Assembly (NCBI GenBank): GCA_034008185.1
Contig: CM067085.1
Location: 56,712,602 to 56,776,601, forward strand
From: Gorsachius magnificus
Lineage: Eukaryota > Chordata > Aves > Pelecaniformes > Ardeidae
Length of the DNA stretch: 64,000 bases
Direction: 5' to 3'
Shown here: one piece after another, positions 34,701-48,100 of the stretch
Position numbering within the stretch: the first letter of the stretch is position 1
Layout: each line of letters begins with the position of its first letter
Notes under the pieces: generated by a model
The model's database searches: none
Seen by the model: the letters and a program-made list of their open reading frames with translations, nothing else
Told to the model about the DNA's origin: nothing
Program-made: the position numbers and the translations under genes

Positions 34701-37700
34701 AATTTACATAATGCTAAACAGTATCTTGCTCACATACCCATGGATCTTAGTGGCTTTGTTGTCATGGATACCAGTACATACCTTGTTTTCTTTGAGAGAT
34801 CTATCAAATGCGTGCATTTGGATGTTTGCTATATTTGCCTGAATGTTATAAGCACATTTTTTACACTAGTAAATAATATTAAGCAACTGTGTAATTTATG
34901 CTGGAAGACTAAAACCACTTTAGCTCAGTATTTTAGCACCCTTTTTTCACCCTTGAAATTTCAAATCCAAACACCCTGCCGAAATGCTATTCTCATCGAG
35001 ACTGAGCATGACTTTCAAGAAACTGCACTCTTTCTGTGTGATTTTACTATGAAGGACCCCATCATGTGCCAGCCCCTCTCCAACCCACGGGTAAGGGAAG
35101 AAATCAAAAGCCTTGTTTTCAAGCATGAGCGGTTCCTTTCAAGATAATCTTTCAAAAAATACTCCCAGCCAAAAAAAAAACCTAGCAGACTTCCGGTGTA
35201 TCATAACTGCTTTAGCTTTTTAGTGGAGACAATGAAAATATTACAGTACAGGTGCTGTGGGCAAATCCTGGAAGTAGGTTCCCTACCTCTCCCCTTCTGG
35301 AAAACCTGATCCCCCCCATGAAGGTACCGTACAGCTGAAATGGAAGTGTTAAGTTCCAGCAATTGCAGAGAATCCAAATTCTTCCCTTTTGCTCCGTACC
35401 TATTCATTAGTCCACAGTAACCTTCATGGCACCTTTGTGCTCAGCAACATGAAGGAAAATATCTCAGTAGCAGTGAGTACCAAAAATTTCTGTCTTGTCT
35501 TACAATGACAGGGCTTCATTAATTTCATAAATAATATACTGATAATAAAGGCTTCATATCCTGGGGCTGACGCTGGTAAAAAACTGGGGAGGAGATCTTA
35601 GTCTCTGTCTACTGAGTTAGCAACTATGTTGTAAGCTCCTTTGTTGTCTAGTTAGTTAATTTATACCAACGAGTACAATTCAAGGAGCTCAGGCTAGCTA
35701 ATGGGCTTGCTCCTGTGGTTTACAATATTAAATTCAATTAAGTTTCATTTATCAGCAGTAGAGAAAGAAGACATTGAAATAATGACAAGGGAATGATAAT
35801 ATTATTAATAAAGAAGAAAAATTTGTCATGATTAAAGAACAAAATTGCAATAGAATTTACTCCCTCATCTGCAATTTATGAAGTCAGGAGTTTATCAAAT
35901 AAACATAGGATAAATATTTAAGATAAGCATGCACAAACCCATACCTCTGAGAGAAAAAACATTTTCCTTACTATGGTGACTCGTTACATGCTTCAGAATT
36001 GCTTTTAACTCACACCTCAGGCCTAGACACTGAATTTGTTTTTCTTCCTGTTGCAAATAGCTGGGGTAAAGCTATGGCCCACAGGATGAAACAGGAAGTC
36101 TTAAACAACCTGAGGCAACCAAAGAGACTTGCTAAGTGAGGGCTAGCTCGTGAGGAAGACCATACAAAAAGAGAGGGTGATATACAAATCCCTTAGTATG
36201 GTGAGATTTTGTAGTTTCGTCTTCTATTCCAAGGTGGCAGAAATACCAACCTTGCAGAAATCCGTCCGGAAGATTTGAGTGCCAGCCTTGTTGAGCCAAG
36301 CTGGCTGGCCGCTGCCTGCAGAGGGGACCTGGATGGGGAGTGTGAAGTGCATAACATGAAAGCCAGCAGGTTCACTCACTTGCAAAGCCGCACTGTTGTA
36401 GCCAAACAGTGCTAGGATTAAGAGATACCGGTGGATCATTCTCAATATATTGTACTGGCTTTCTGAGAAATTGATTGGCTTGACTTTGCACCATGACTTT
36501 GAAAGTGAATAAAAGCTATTCCTGACAATTCTTGGCAGAAGCAAGGTACACAAAATGCAAAAATGGCAGAACAAAGCAAGCCAATAATCAACCTTTCTTT
36601 GCTGATACCCCAAAGTACTCCTCTGAGCCTTATCCCTTGGGCCTGCTGCTGCATGCAAAAGCATCAGATCAACAACGCCAGCTCGGGCACTAGCAGGACA
36701 TGCAAAGCCTCTGGTTATTCTTAGAAAACAGCACGTGTCAACTCTGTTCATTGACAAGAGGCTGATCAGGTATGGCGCAGGCAGTTGTTGCAGCAGCTCA
36801 CCGTTCCAAGCTGATGACCTCTCTGCTATAGCATCCGATCACTGAACAGAACAGAGCCATTGCAAGACCGCTGCGCCCCCCTCAACTCTGCACCTTACGT
36901 GTTTGGGTGTGATCGCAGGGCACATCAACAGGTTACGTTACTGTAGGGGGCACAGAAAAGCAGGGCTGCTCTGAACCTGTGGTTAAAATGAACATCTTGA
37001 CTGCAGTTCCATAAGATTGCAAGCAGGAAATCTGCTTCCTTAACAAGGTCCTTGATTAGCAAATTTCAAAGACGGATCAAAACCTGAGTAAAACCCTAAT
37101 ATTTAAAGAAGGCTGGTGTCTTTTCTCTCCTTTGTACAAAAAAAAAAAACCAGAAAAGGGAAATGTAATTCTTTCATTTGCATGTGCATGAACAAATTAG
37201 TTTCAGAAGCAATTTTACAGTAATTATGACCATGACCATCTCCAATGGATTAGATTTTCAGAAATATTCACTCTAATGTCATGATGACAACTATCACATC
37301 CTGATTTTTTTATTTGATGTTCTAGGAATTTAAGGGTTCCAATAATTTATGTGCATGACTAGACTAGAACAAAAACACATTTACAACTTATAAGCTTTGT
37401 GACACTGAAAATTTTATGGTGAAGTGATTTTGACCTTTGGAGGATATGAAAAATTCAGTGGTAACACGATCTTTATCTTCTCAGCATGGCATGTTGATAT
37501 AGTCTGTCATTTCAGCTCATATTCCCCAATAATGAGGTATGTTTGATCTTTTATTTCTCATAATATTTTAAGTGTCTCATAATTATAAATTTATTTGGTA
37601 ATCTCTCTGATAGTACTGATACAAGAATCCATTTAGCGTTTCTATGTCTGAAATACTTCTTTTCACAGGTGATACATTGTGATTTTGTCAAGAGTTAAAG

Positions 37701-40700
37701 TACAAAGCTTTCTTGTTTTCTTGTGTATGGAATTATATGTGAATAAACTTCAGGGAAGTTTGGCAAGTTTGGGGGAATTCTGCATGAAAAATATCTAGTG
37801 CTCTTTTTAATGTTTACTTCGTTACTCAGTGGATGTTTTTTGTGGTCAATTAATTGTTTGCCTGCTACTCTGCAGTAGTACACCATTAATATGTGGATAT
37901 TTTTGTAATATCCTTTGAGAAACTTGTATCTACCTTTAAGTGTTGGTTTGGGGTTTTTTTGGGTTTTTTTTTTCAGAGTAGCTCAACCCTGGCTTAATTT
38001 AGGTGTTCATTGAGAAGACACAGAAATTTTCAGCTAAGAACAACACACTTTGAAACCCAAGCAGACTACTTCTGATAAAGGGCAGCCCCCAGCCCCATTA
38101 CATTTACATTTTAATTCAAAGGCAGCCAAGACAGTCTTTCTGATGATGTAATTTTGAAACTGATCTCTGATTTTAGGTAGGCTTTCTTTTCTTCCCATGC
38201 TGCACATCTAAGTTGTGACAAACCACAGTCTGGGGATGCTTTATGGCCCGTGCTTCTGACTTCATTTCCCTTCCAGAAGCTGGAGCTAGTTGTGTTATTC
38301 ATGGTCATGATGACATGCTGCAGACCGTATGGTGATGTGTGCTGTTGGGGAACAGTCGGTATTGCTGAGGCTGATGTCAATGTTGTGCATAATTCTTCAG
38401 ATTACTTAAACACCGCTGGGGCTTCTCAGGGGACTGGCGGTCAGAGATGTTATTGTCCTTTCCCTGCATTTGTTGTTTAGCCGAAGAAGCCCCTCTCAGT
38501 TAACTGGTGTGAACTTGAGGACCCTCATGGTATGTCCCTGAGTGCTCTTGGATCCCGATGAGATCAAAGGGAAGGGAGAGCATCCGCTGGCCAGGGTTGA
38601 TGGGCATCGCCCCTGTGCTCCAGCAATTTGGGACAGCTCTGTGGAGCAGGCAATGGAGTGACAGCTGACTGAAACAAAGACCAAGAAATCAACAATAATC
38701 GAGGCCACCAAAAATGGATCCCATAGTTGGTATTTTTAATTTGGTAAAGGAGAACCCCGGCTCATCTTTTGGTGAGTGGCACACAAGGCAGCCACGACTG
38801 GTTCATGTGCATGTGGAGGAGCAGCTCCTGCTTCACCAGGTGATCAGCTGCTTGTATGGCCATTGCATGCAGGGGGGTTAGCATGGCTGGGAAACATGTA
38901 ATTCCCTGTAGCTCCTTGTCCTTGCTAGAGCAGCTGACAGTACGTGAAAACAGTACCAGACAGTTGGGGCTGCCGCTTCCCAGGATGATGCTTTGTGCAG
39001 TTTGCATGGAGGGCGGCTGAGTCAACAATTATAAATGATCCATTTCTAGTTCTGTGCGATATCATCCATCACTAGACACTGCTAAGTGAGTCTAGTAACA
39101 TTAAAACCATGTTTAATAAAGCCAACATTTCAATACCACTTATGATAGGGTCAGTGGTTGCCTAATGCAATTAATCATTCATTTACTGAGAAAGTGAAAT
39201 GATTGGTGAGCAAGAGAAAACAACAAAAGAAAGAGGAAGAACATTCACAGAAAATAAAAATTAGTCATTATACAATTAATGATCAATTACCTCTGATTTC
39301 TCCTCCTCAAATATCCCCCGAAGTTTTTCAGGATTGTCTTGAAGAATAAAGCAAGTAGATTAAGAAGATATACCCTAGGGGTGTAATAGGGACATTTTGA
39401 CAAGGGAAATGTGTATAGTAACTTAGCGTCATCAAAAACCATAAGACACCTATAGTGTCTCCTTTACAAAGCCAGAGAAAGAAAACGGCGAGGAAGACAA
39501 AGACGGATGGGTGGTTTGTCCTTACCCCAGAGACTCCTCCAGAGCAGAGATCGTGTGCACTTCCGTGTGTGTGAGTGCACGTCAGGGAGGCTCAGTGGCT
39601 TCTGCAGGATTTCTCTGAGCCCTACTATATTTCTGTTTCATGAGCACAATCATTGCCTGTTTTGAACCGAATTGCCAATGATTAATAACCTGATTTCTGG
39701 CTACTTGTAGTGTGACAGGAAGCAAAAGCCTTTCCTGCGAATTTGCCAGCAAAAATCTGGGTGGCAAGCTGCCCTCTCTGCAGAAGCCCCAGGCTGGTGC
39801 TGGAGGTTAAGGCTCCCATGCCAAAACTGCAGCAGCCTTTTTTGCTTTCAATTGAATAGAGCAAAATCCTTTCTCCTTGCTGTGACTCACTCTGCATGCT
39901 TGCAAAGTAACGAGAGCAACGCTTACTGCCAAAGGACGAGTCAGAAGTTAAACTCAGGACTATATCAAAGGCTGTGGGGATATTTGAACCACAGTTACTG
40001 TCAGAACAGAAAGACTTTTAATTCACGGGCTGTTTAATTTAGAGTATGCAGACAATAGATGTTAAAAGTTTTGTGCTGGAAGATTCTCTGTTTAGCGTGT
40101 ATCAAAGAGCAGCCGCTGCAGCCAGGCTCATTCACGAAAGGCAGTGCGCCCTTACTACAGATGAGCATTTCTGTGTATCCCAGGAATACTTTCATTTATA
40201 TGCATCTGATAATCTGGTGAAAGGAAAATGGGAATGAGTTGGCAGGTGGCCTTTCAAATGAAAGGGCACATGGTAAACTATCTGTTTGCTGCTTTCTCAC
40301 CCTGGAATACTAAAGACGTCACACGTTATGCATATTCCTTTCCATTTCCCCTTTATTCTGTACTTTTTGTTGCCCATATTCCAAAAATTAAATATAATTT
40401 TAAAAGACGTAGATGAGTAAGATGTGTTTGGGGTTGTTTATTGCATTTGCAACATGTAAGTTCTGCTTTTTATCCTAATGGCCCGTATCAAAATAAAATG
40501 AGGATTACAGCATTAGACTTTATGCCTTTGTAAGACATACAAATTAGAATAAGTCTTTATTCTGTAAGCAGGATGTGAAAACAAAATTAGTGCTACTTCT
40601 TGAAGCAATTACCTCCAGGTACTGTCTCTTTCTAACCACCAACAAGCTGATGCCAAACATAGAGTTTCCTTTAAATTTAAACATACCCGCTGATCTTACA

Positions 40701-42142
40701 AGCAGCAATACCTAGGCATGAAAAACCACCAGGCATCAACATTAATATTTTAAACAATTAATTATTCAGCTATTTACATTGACTCGAAGTGAAGCCATCA
40801 CACCGATACTTCAGATGTTTGCATTCCTCAGGCTTACAGCTGCGCGTGTAGATGTCGTCTTCTGGGGGGAAAAAGCCACCTAAAAGGAATCTGAGTTTCT
40901 CGCTGGGTTTGTATGGCACTAGCTCCACAGCAAATTAGTCCTCATGGTGAAATTAAGTGCTGATCCGTGTTAATATTCTCTACCCAGAGCTTCTGCAGAC
41001 TTTTTTTGCACAGAGTAAGGCAAAAATATAGAAAAAATAGTAATTTTCTTTGGCATCCAGTTCTTCTGTACGTGCATATAATGACTCCCATAGCTGAACC
41101 AAGCAAATAATTATAACTCCTCTATTTTAATTTGTTGTAGCTATGACAAATTTTAGCTGTTCAGTTTGAAATGTTCTTAGTGTCTACCTTGTACTAAATA
41201 TTTTCAGTGTTTTGGCAGAAACAGATAAATACCCGGATCTTTAAAGAAGCACGCACACACATAGTGAGCATGCAATTAGACTAAATTAATTACCAGCTGA
41301 CTTCTGATCACTGTCGCACTGGAAGTAAGCTGGGGTGACTGCTGAAACTGGTGGGATTGCTTAGTATTTTAATAACATAAAAGAGATATGAATGTAACTC
41401 TGTAAGTTTTGCTGTCTGAAATATTTGTGCACTTCAGGTAATTACTGATTACCAGCCCACGGTCAGTGGAGTCTGCTCAAAGCTAGAAATGAGGGATCTG
41501 TGCTACGGTAAGGAATCGATAAAAAATGGAAGAAATGAAATAATTAGTTGGTGGTTAGGGGTTAGTTAATATTCATTTGCTAATCAGGTTTCTGATAGTA
41601 GGGGAAGCTCGCTGGGGGGGAGAAGGAAGATCATGAGCGTGGCATTAAAGAGGGAGGAGCTGAATATTGGTCTTGACCAGTCCAAAGCTGGCGGTTGCAG
41701 TAGCGGTTCTGTAGTTAATGAAAGAAAATGTGACAAATTTAGTGTTTGCTTGCTGCAGCAGCTATGCAATAAGGCGGATTACTGGCTTTGGGCTTGGTGC
41801 AATTATAGGTAGCTGGTAACTCTGGGAAAAAGCCTCATTTATCAAAGCGTTGGTTTGCTTTTTGCTTTTGCCAGAGCATAGAAAGTTTAGTCAAAGCACG
41901 TGTCCTGTTGGAAGCTGTTGCCTCTTTTTCTTCTTTGTCTTGGCTTCAAAATGATCCACCTGGAATGCACCAGGGTCCAGGTCTGTGTTGTTCCTGTGCT
42001 GCAGGGTCAGCAATGCACAGCACCTCGAGACTCGGTGGGTCACGGCACGGGGGCACCGGTGGGTGCCAGGGCAGGAGAGGTGAGCGCCGTGCTGCTCCGG
42101 CCACCCTGTCCTGGGGGCCGCCAGCCAGGGAGGCACAAACTA
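31771..42142. other. Unique non-coding stretch with AT-rich candidate regulatory blocks
   Basis: No gene is supported. Contents noted: a GC-rich segment to about 31960; twin CAGTTATATCAG copies near 33000-33030; a (CAC)5 run at 34137-34152; a CpG-dense patch at 34345-34580; a T16 run at 34685-34700; a 177-codon minus-strand frame (36224-36757) with two hydrophobic runs but no known family; a CTCF-like core at 36941-36953; and AT-rich, low-complexity-free blocks at about 35700-35930, 39010-39300 and 40720-40850. Confidence 0.55.
34345..34580. other. CpG-dense GC-rich patch
   Basis: About 15 CpGs in roughly 235 bp with GC near two thirds by eye, an observed/expected ratio of about 0.6, which is borderline for a CpG island. 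Four plus-strand and minus-strand frames overlap here because stops are rare in GC-rich DNA. None resembles a known protein. Confidence 0.35.
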
Positions 42143-42166
42143 CCCCTGCCCCTGCCCCTGCCCCTA
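42143..42166 (+). repeat. Short (CCCCTG)4 tandem repeat
   Basis: Four consecutive six-base units CCCCTG, the last ending in A, lie in a GC-rich patch of about 42030-42360. They give alternating Pro/Ala/Leu runs in overlapping frames, so the apparent 160- and 209-codon ORFs here are likely composition artefacts. Confidence 0.85.
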
Positions 42167-45100
42167 CCTGGCAACACTAAATGGATTTCTTCTCCACATG
42201 CTTCCCCGCGTAGACTTTTGACAGCTGTGTTATCCCCACGCTGCAGAAGTGCAGGGCAGCAGCATGCTCTGGCATGGGTGATCTTTGCGAAGGCGACATG
42301 CCAGGCAGGGGGCAAGATTCCCGCAGAGGAGGAAAGAGGAGGGAGGAGAGCAGGCTGGGTCCAGGATGAGGCTTTACTCTGAGCCAGAAGGTTCAAAGTG
42401 CTAGTTATTGCATCAGAAAATACATTTAATAACAGCACGCTGGTCTGCTTTGCTCCCCCAGGAACAGCTCCTTGATGATTTAAATGAAGCAGCACCTCTG
42501 GTAAAGGTTGCACATCTAACTGAGACAAGGAAGAGGAATCGTTCAGAAGAGACACTGCTGTTGCCAGTAAAAAGGTGTGGATCTGTACAAGGCTGGGAGA
42601 GCCAGGCGAATCCCAGAGTCTCTGTTTTTTGTTGGTTAAATGCGTTAAATATGGTTTGTTTGCTTGCAAAATCCCAGCACTGATTCAGCACAGCACGGTG
42701 CTTTCTGGATTCCTGGTGATGTGACTCAGTTTCAGCAGCTGGGAAGACCTTTTACTGAAATGGACTAATACAATATTTATATTGTCTGCAACCCGGCTTC
42801 CTCTAAAACTTCGGCTTCAGCTCTCTCGGGTACTATTTATCTGTTGCTGGTGATGTCTTACCAAAGGAGAAGCAAAAGAGCAAGCAGGCAAAAAGTTTAA
42901 GAAAATGATCTAGGGAAAAGAAAAACAGTATAAGACTTTTTCATTTCCAAAGTCATATTTATCTGTTATGCTGCAGTAATTTCTCTCCTGATGCTGTCAT
43001 TTGATCCCAGGGACATTGAGGTTTCACAGTTTGGAAGCTACATGAGCTTAATTAAAGTCAATTACATACATGCACAGAGGAGGATGAGAAAGGAGAAATA
43101 AATCTCTGGTTTCGGTGTTTTGGTTACAGATTGACATCTTCTGGTCTCAGCAGAGGGGAGACCTGGGATTTCTCTCTTAGCCAGCGACACTGCCCCTGGT
43201 CTGCAGAAATCTCCCTCCCCAGGTAGCGCTGGGGCAGCCTGAAGGACTCGCTTCAGTACCAATAGGCAGGGGCTTCTCCTGTATCATTACACTGTGCTAT
43301 CCTTCTGCACTGTCCCTGTCTGCCCTGCCTCCAGCATCACTGTTTCCAGTACCTGCCTTGCAGTGACAACGCGGTCTCAAGTCCCTGCCCGCTCCCGGTG
43401 AGAGGCAGCAGCTGTGGCCGCTCCCCATGCGGCAGCTGGAGCACGGCAGTCAACGTGCCGCTGCGCAGAAGGTCTCTCACGCAGACTTAACCTCGTCTTG
43501 ATAGAGACGAGATATTGTCATTTTAGGCACTTCATCCACCAACAGCTCTAATTTTGCCATCTAAAGCCACAGGCATCTCATGAGAGGTTAGCAGCCAAGC
43601 TGTTGCATGGCTGTTCACCTGCTGTCCACTGATTCATTTCAGCGTGGGGATATTTGGGGGTTTGTTACTGAATGCATCCCAAGGTTCTCTCTCAGTGCAA
43701 ACCCGTTTCCATCACTGGTACGTCTGAGCGAGTTTCTGAAGTGATTGCTGCAGCACTCCCCGTGCAGCACATTTCACAGAAAGGTATGAAAATCTTGTGG
43801 CTGTATTTGAGTATCGCAAGGCTTTGTGCAAGCATAGTGTTGCAAGGGATGACGGCTGTTTGTCATAAACGGTGGAGAATATTTGCATATGGTTGAGAAT
43901 ATTTAACATGTCACCAGAAGGTGGTTTTATGATTGGTCATTTGCTAACTACTCCTATGTAAGGGTCTGACCCAAAGCCCATTAAAACTAATGGAAAGACC
44001 CTCGGTGACACCAATGGATCAGCTGACTAATTTGCCCGGCACATTAACACAGTCCAAAGCTGTTCAGCAAGATGATGATGGAGTGCTGCAGCCAAGAGAG
44101 AGGCTGAGCATGTTTTTTTCTGCCTGCAGCCCAGTGATTTCTCTCTTCGTGATGCTGACCACTGCGACCAGGACAGCTGTAGGCTATCTGGCCTTGGAAG
44201 TCAATGCAAGGATCATTAAAGTCGACTTTCAAACCAGAGTTCAAAAATAGGGCAGCACAGTGTATTCTGATTGGGATTTTCAGGATGCTCAAGGCTGCTC
44301 AGCAGAGCAGTGAAATAAATAAAAGCAGAATTAGAAAATAAAGGAGAGTTTGAGGAAAATAGTGTCTAATGCTGCAGATTCATTACTTAGATGCTGGAAA
44401 GTTCTGAGATTTGGAGGCTACCTTATAGGAGCAGAAATGTGGTTAGTTTTTTATGTCAACATGATAAAGAAAAACTTTTCACTGTCTTGTACAGATTTTT
44501 GTTTAACACCTTTTGCATCATTTTAAAGATGAAATGTGTATTTTAGCAAGATTAAGAAGAGGAAACAAGCAGGAATTGGGCAAATATTTCAGTGAGTTAG
44601 AAAGATATTTCAGTTCTTGCCAATACTGTACTATGCCCCTACACCCTGTGAGCATAATTGCAAGTTAACACATACGCGAGAGCTGGAAAAATTGTTTGAC
44701 TATCGATCATGTTATGAGACTTAAAATGAGCAGAAGAGATTCTTTCACGGTGCAAGTCACTGGTTCATTTTAAAACACACTGTGTAAATGGCTCCCTATC
44801 TTCTCTTTCTGAAAACTGGTTTCCTAAAGCAACGCTAAGGGAAGTACTCTGGTTTTCTGTAATGACAGAGAAAGGGCAAAATACTGATATGAACCTTAGC
44901 AAGATTGAGAGGTGTCATTGTTGGTGCTACTTGGTGCGTGACTCACCTACCTAAGCATAGGCATCTGGGGACATTTCTGCCATCCTAGGCTGTCTGAGAC
45001 ATTGTGGGGTGCTGGCAGGTAAACCCACGCTCCAGCAGTGCCTGGAGACCTGGGGAAAGATCCTCAGGTGAACAAATGAGCACTACAAACCTCTGTGAAT

Positions 45101-48100
45101 CCCTCATCATCCAAAATGCACCTTCCTGCAGCCAACACGAAGCTACTCACTTCTTCTGGTGGGAGCTACACTTGAAGGGAATGCACGGACCAGCTACCGC
45201 TGGATTCCCAGGGAGAGCTTGCCCAACTCTGCTGACATCTACGATAGCTAAATTGCCAACTGAGGAGTCAGAGGAAGAAGTAACTTACAGTAACCTCACC
45301 CCTTTTAATTCACTATTTTCCTTCAGTTACTCCTTTAACTCGTGCAGAATTGGCGTGAACACACCTTAAAGACCTCTCTGTCTGAGCACGGTGACAGCAT
45401 GAGATGGTGAGAGATGGTAGAAGGGAAAAGGGTAGGAGCCAGCACACGTAGAATGAATTTGGATCAATCCCTTCTCCATAACAAGCTTGTACAATCCTTT
45501 GCCTGAAGGGTAATTTTTTTTGACCTGAGATACTAGCATTTGAGAGCAATCTTTATTTTTATTTTGGTGTGAGTGGGATGTAGTTCCTCCTTCAGTTCTT
45601 GGAAGCTTTTGCTTATTAAGTAGCAAAAATGAGTTTCTGGAAGAGTCTGATAGGAAATCTCTCACTTTCATCCTTGTTCTTTAGTCGGTCCTGCTACAGT
45701 GCACCCACCCGGGGTGTGAAAGGCAGCTGCTGGCCAAAGCAGACCTTTCTGGGAGGATGCGCACCAGGCTGCAGTGCCGGTGGGGAGAAGTATTTGCCCA
45801 CATGTTATCTGCTGTGCAAATACATTTCAAGGGCTGATTTACTGTGCATAGCATGATTGTTGTTGGACTTTTGAAGAGTAAGCCAAAATAGCTTTTACTT
45901 TGTGGCAACCTTGAAAGCACACAGTCTCAAGAACCTTGACAATGCATTTAGAAAAAGTAGCAATAACCGTGAACTCACGTTAACTAGCATGGGTTTTACA
46001 ACTGGAACATTTAGACATACTTTGAGCAAAAAGATAGCGTGAGAACATTGTTAGCAAGCTCATTAGTCAGAAACTGCCAAGCAAAAGCCATTAATGGTAA
46101 GAATCATATTTGATAAGAATAGTATTTGCAAAGGCAATCTTTTGAGGACTTGGAAAATGTGAGCATTCAGATGGGGTTAGTTTCACCAGTTGACTTTAAA
46201 ATAGGGATGGACAATGCACTTACATCAGCTGTGCCCTTGCATCTGGCGCTTGCCATATCCCTGCATGGTTTTCACTGGATGAGCACTGCGCGTTTTTGGC
46301 ATTTCTCTGGATATCCCTTTAGTAGGTCAGCAGTGAATGAGGCACTCAGCATAAATAAATAAATAAATGCTGATTTGTGCCTGTCTTCCTTTCCACTATT
46401 TCTTTTCCACCCTTTTTTTATTAACCTTATTCTATAAATTTCCCTGGGCCCATACTGGCTGGGTGTGATAAAATTTTTGCTACTACTTCTGTCACTTCAT
46501 TCTTCACTTTTACAGGTTGTCGTTATTTCTGTGGAGGGCTTCCTCCTCCAGCCCAATTTTTCTTTTAGTGGTCTTATACGAGCCGTGCTGGGACCTCCAC
46601 GTAAAGATAAAGGGACTTTCCAGAAACTCTTTGTCAGGAACCTGAACCTGCAGCTCATACCAGGTACACAAAACCAAATACATGAGCATGGTAAAAATTA
46701 TTCGGTGCGGGTATATGGGAAGTCTTGCTTAAATAAATACAGCCTTATTGTGAAATACCGTGTGTGTCTGGAGGGTCCTGGGGCACTCACAGCTGGCTCC
46801 CATGTTTGCTGCACAGCCAAGCCCTGGAGGGGAAGGAGCTCCAGAGCAGGGGTACATGTAGAAAGCCCCTTTATGGCAAATACAATACAACGTGATACAT
46901 ACAATAAACATGAAGAAGTGTTAGTTACCCGAGGAAGGAAAAAAAGGACAGGCAAAGCGAACAGCACTTTATGGTTCATCTTCTCTTTCTCAATGTTATA
47001 GTTCCTTTTTATGTTCTGTAAACAAAACAGTATAGGCTTTTCTTTTTTTTTTATTCAGAAAAACACACTCCAATAGGTAAGTGGCAGTTCAGCTTGAAAG
47101 TAATATGTTCAGCTTGAAAGTAATATGTAAGCCTTATGCTTAAATAATCTCCAGCATTTAATATTTGCTATATTTGCACAGGGCCAGTGTTATTAATGAT
47201 AGAACGGTGTGATCAAGGGTGAAAGTAATTATTAAAATGATTTTATGAGCAATATGGTGATAAGAGATTGCATATCTAATGCCAGAAACAGGGTCCAAGA
47301 CACAGGAGAAAATGGTCACATTCATTTATTTATTAATTTACAGTAAAACTGACTGTTTCTCATCCAGTGGCATAGAAAGTAACATCCCCCCCTTCTGCTC
47401 AACCCAGACCCTGCTTTTCCTTCTTCTAAATCTGAACTCCTTTTTGTTGGATTCCTTCAACAGAAAAGCTGCTTGCTCTTGCCTCTGCTACAGTGATGCA
47501 CAGGCTTGCTATGACTAACACTGCATATACTCACCACTGACCGCTGTGCAGTTCCCATCACCAGGGTCCATTCATCAATGAGCAAGAAGAGCAGCGAGTA
47601 TTGGCACGGCGGATCGCTCCAGCTCCTTGCGGCTGTTGCAATCCAAGGTGTCGCTGTGCTGTGACACGTGCCTGTTTGAATTTGCCTAGTAAGAAATGTT
47701 TGCATTGCATTCTGTATATTCCTGTGCGTGGTCTGTATCGTTTGTTTTGACGATGGAGAGGGGCTGGCTGTACAATACCAGTTCCAGGCTGATAACACAC
47801 TGTCAGGTCTCATCCAGGCAAATTGTAGAAGTTAAACCATAAACCTTAAAAAAATGCAGGTTTGTAACACAATTTTCCACAGTTCCCGAACTAGAGGGTA
47901 GTGTCAGACGCTACTGTAAGCCATTATATATACTTCTGTACACATACACAAACACCTGTCATAGATATAAACCAGTTCAAAAGGCTTTTGACATTGGCTC
48001 TTCAAACTTAGGAGTACTGAAATGCCAGGAAGAAGACAAGTGGTGAGCTGCAAAGTGCATAAAAATAAGCCTGTATTTAGATATTTGGTAGGGAATAAAT

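Noticed and set aside
42040..42669. 209-codon minus-strand frame
   Set aside because: It crosses the CCCCTG repeat and a GC-rich patch; plus-strand frames of 160 and 90 codons overlap it. No domain is recognisable.
46465..47001. 178-codon frame starting with a leucine-rich, signal-peptide-like segment
   Set aside because: The hydrophobic start comes from pyrimidine-rich DNA. There is no domain and no supporting exon structure.
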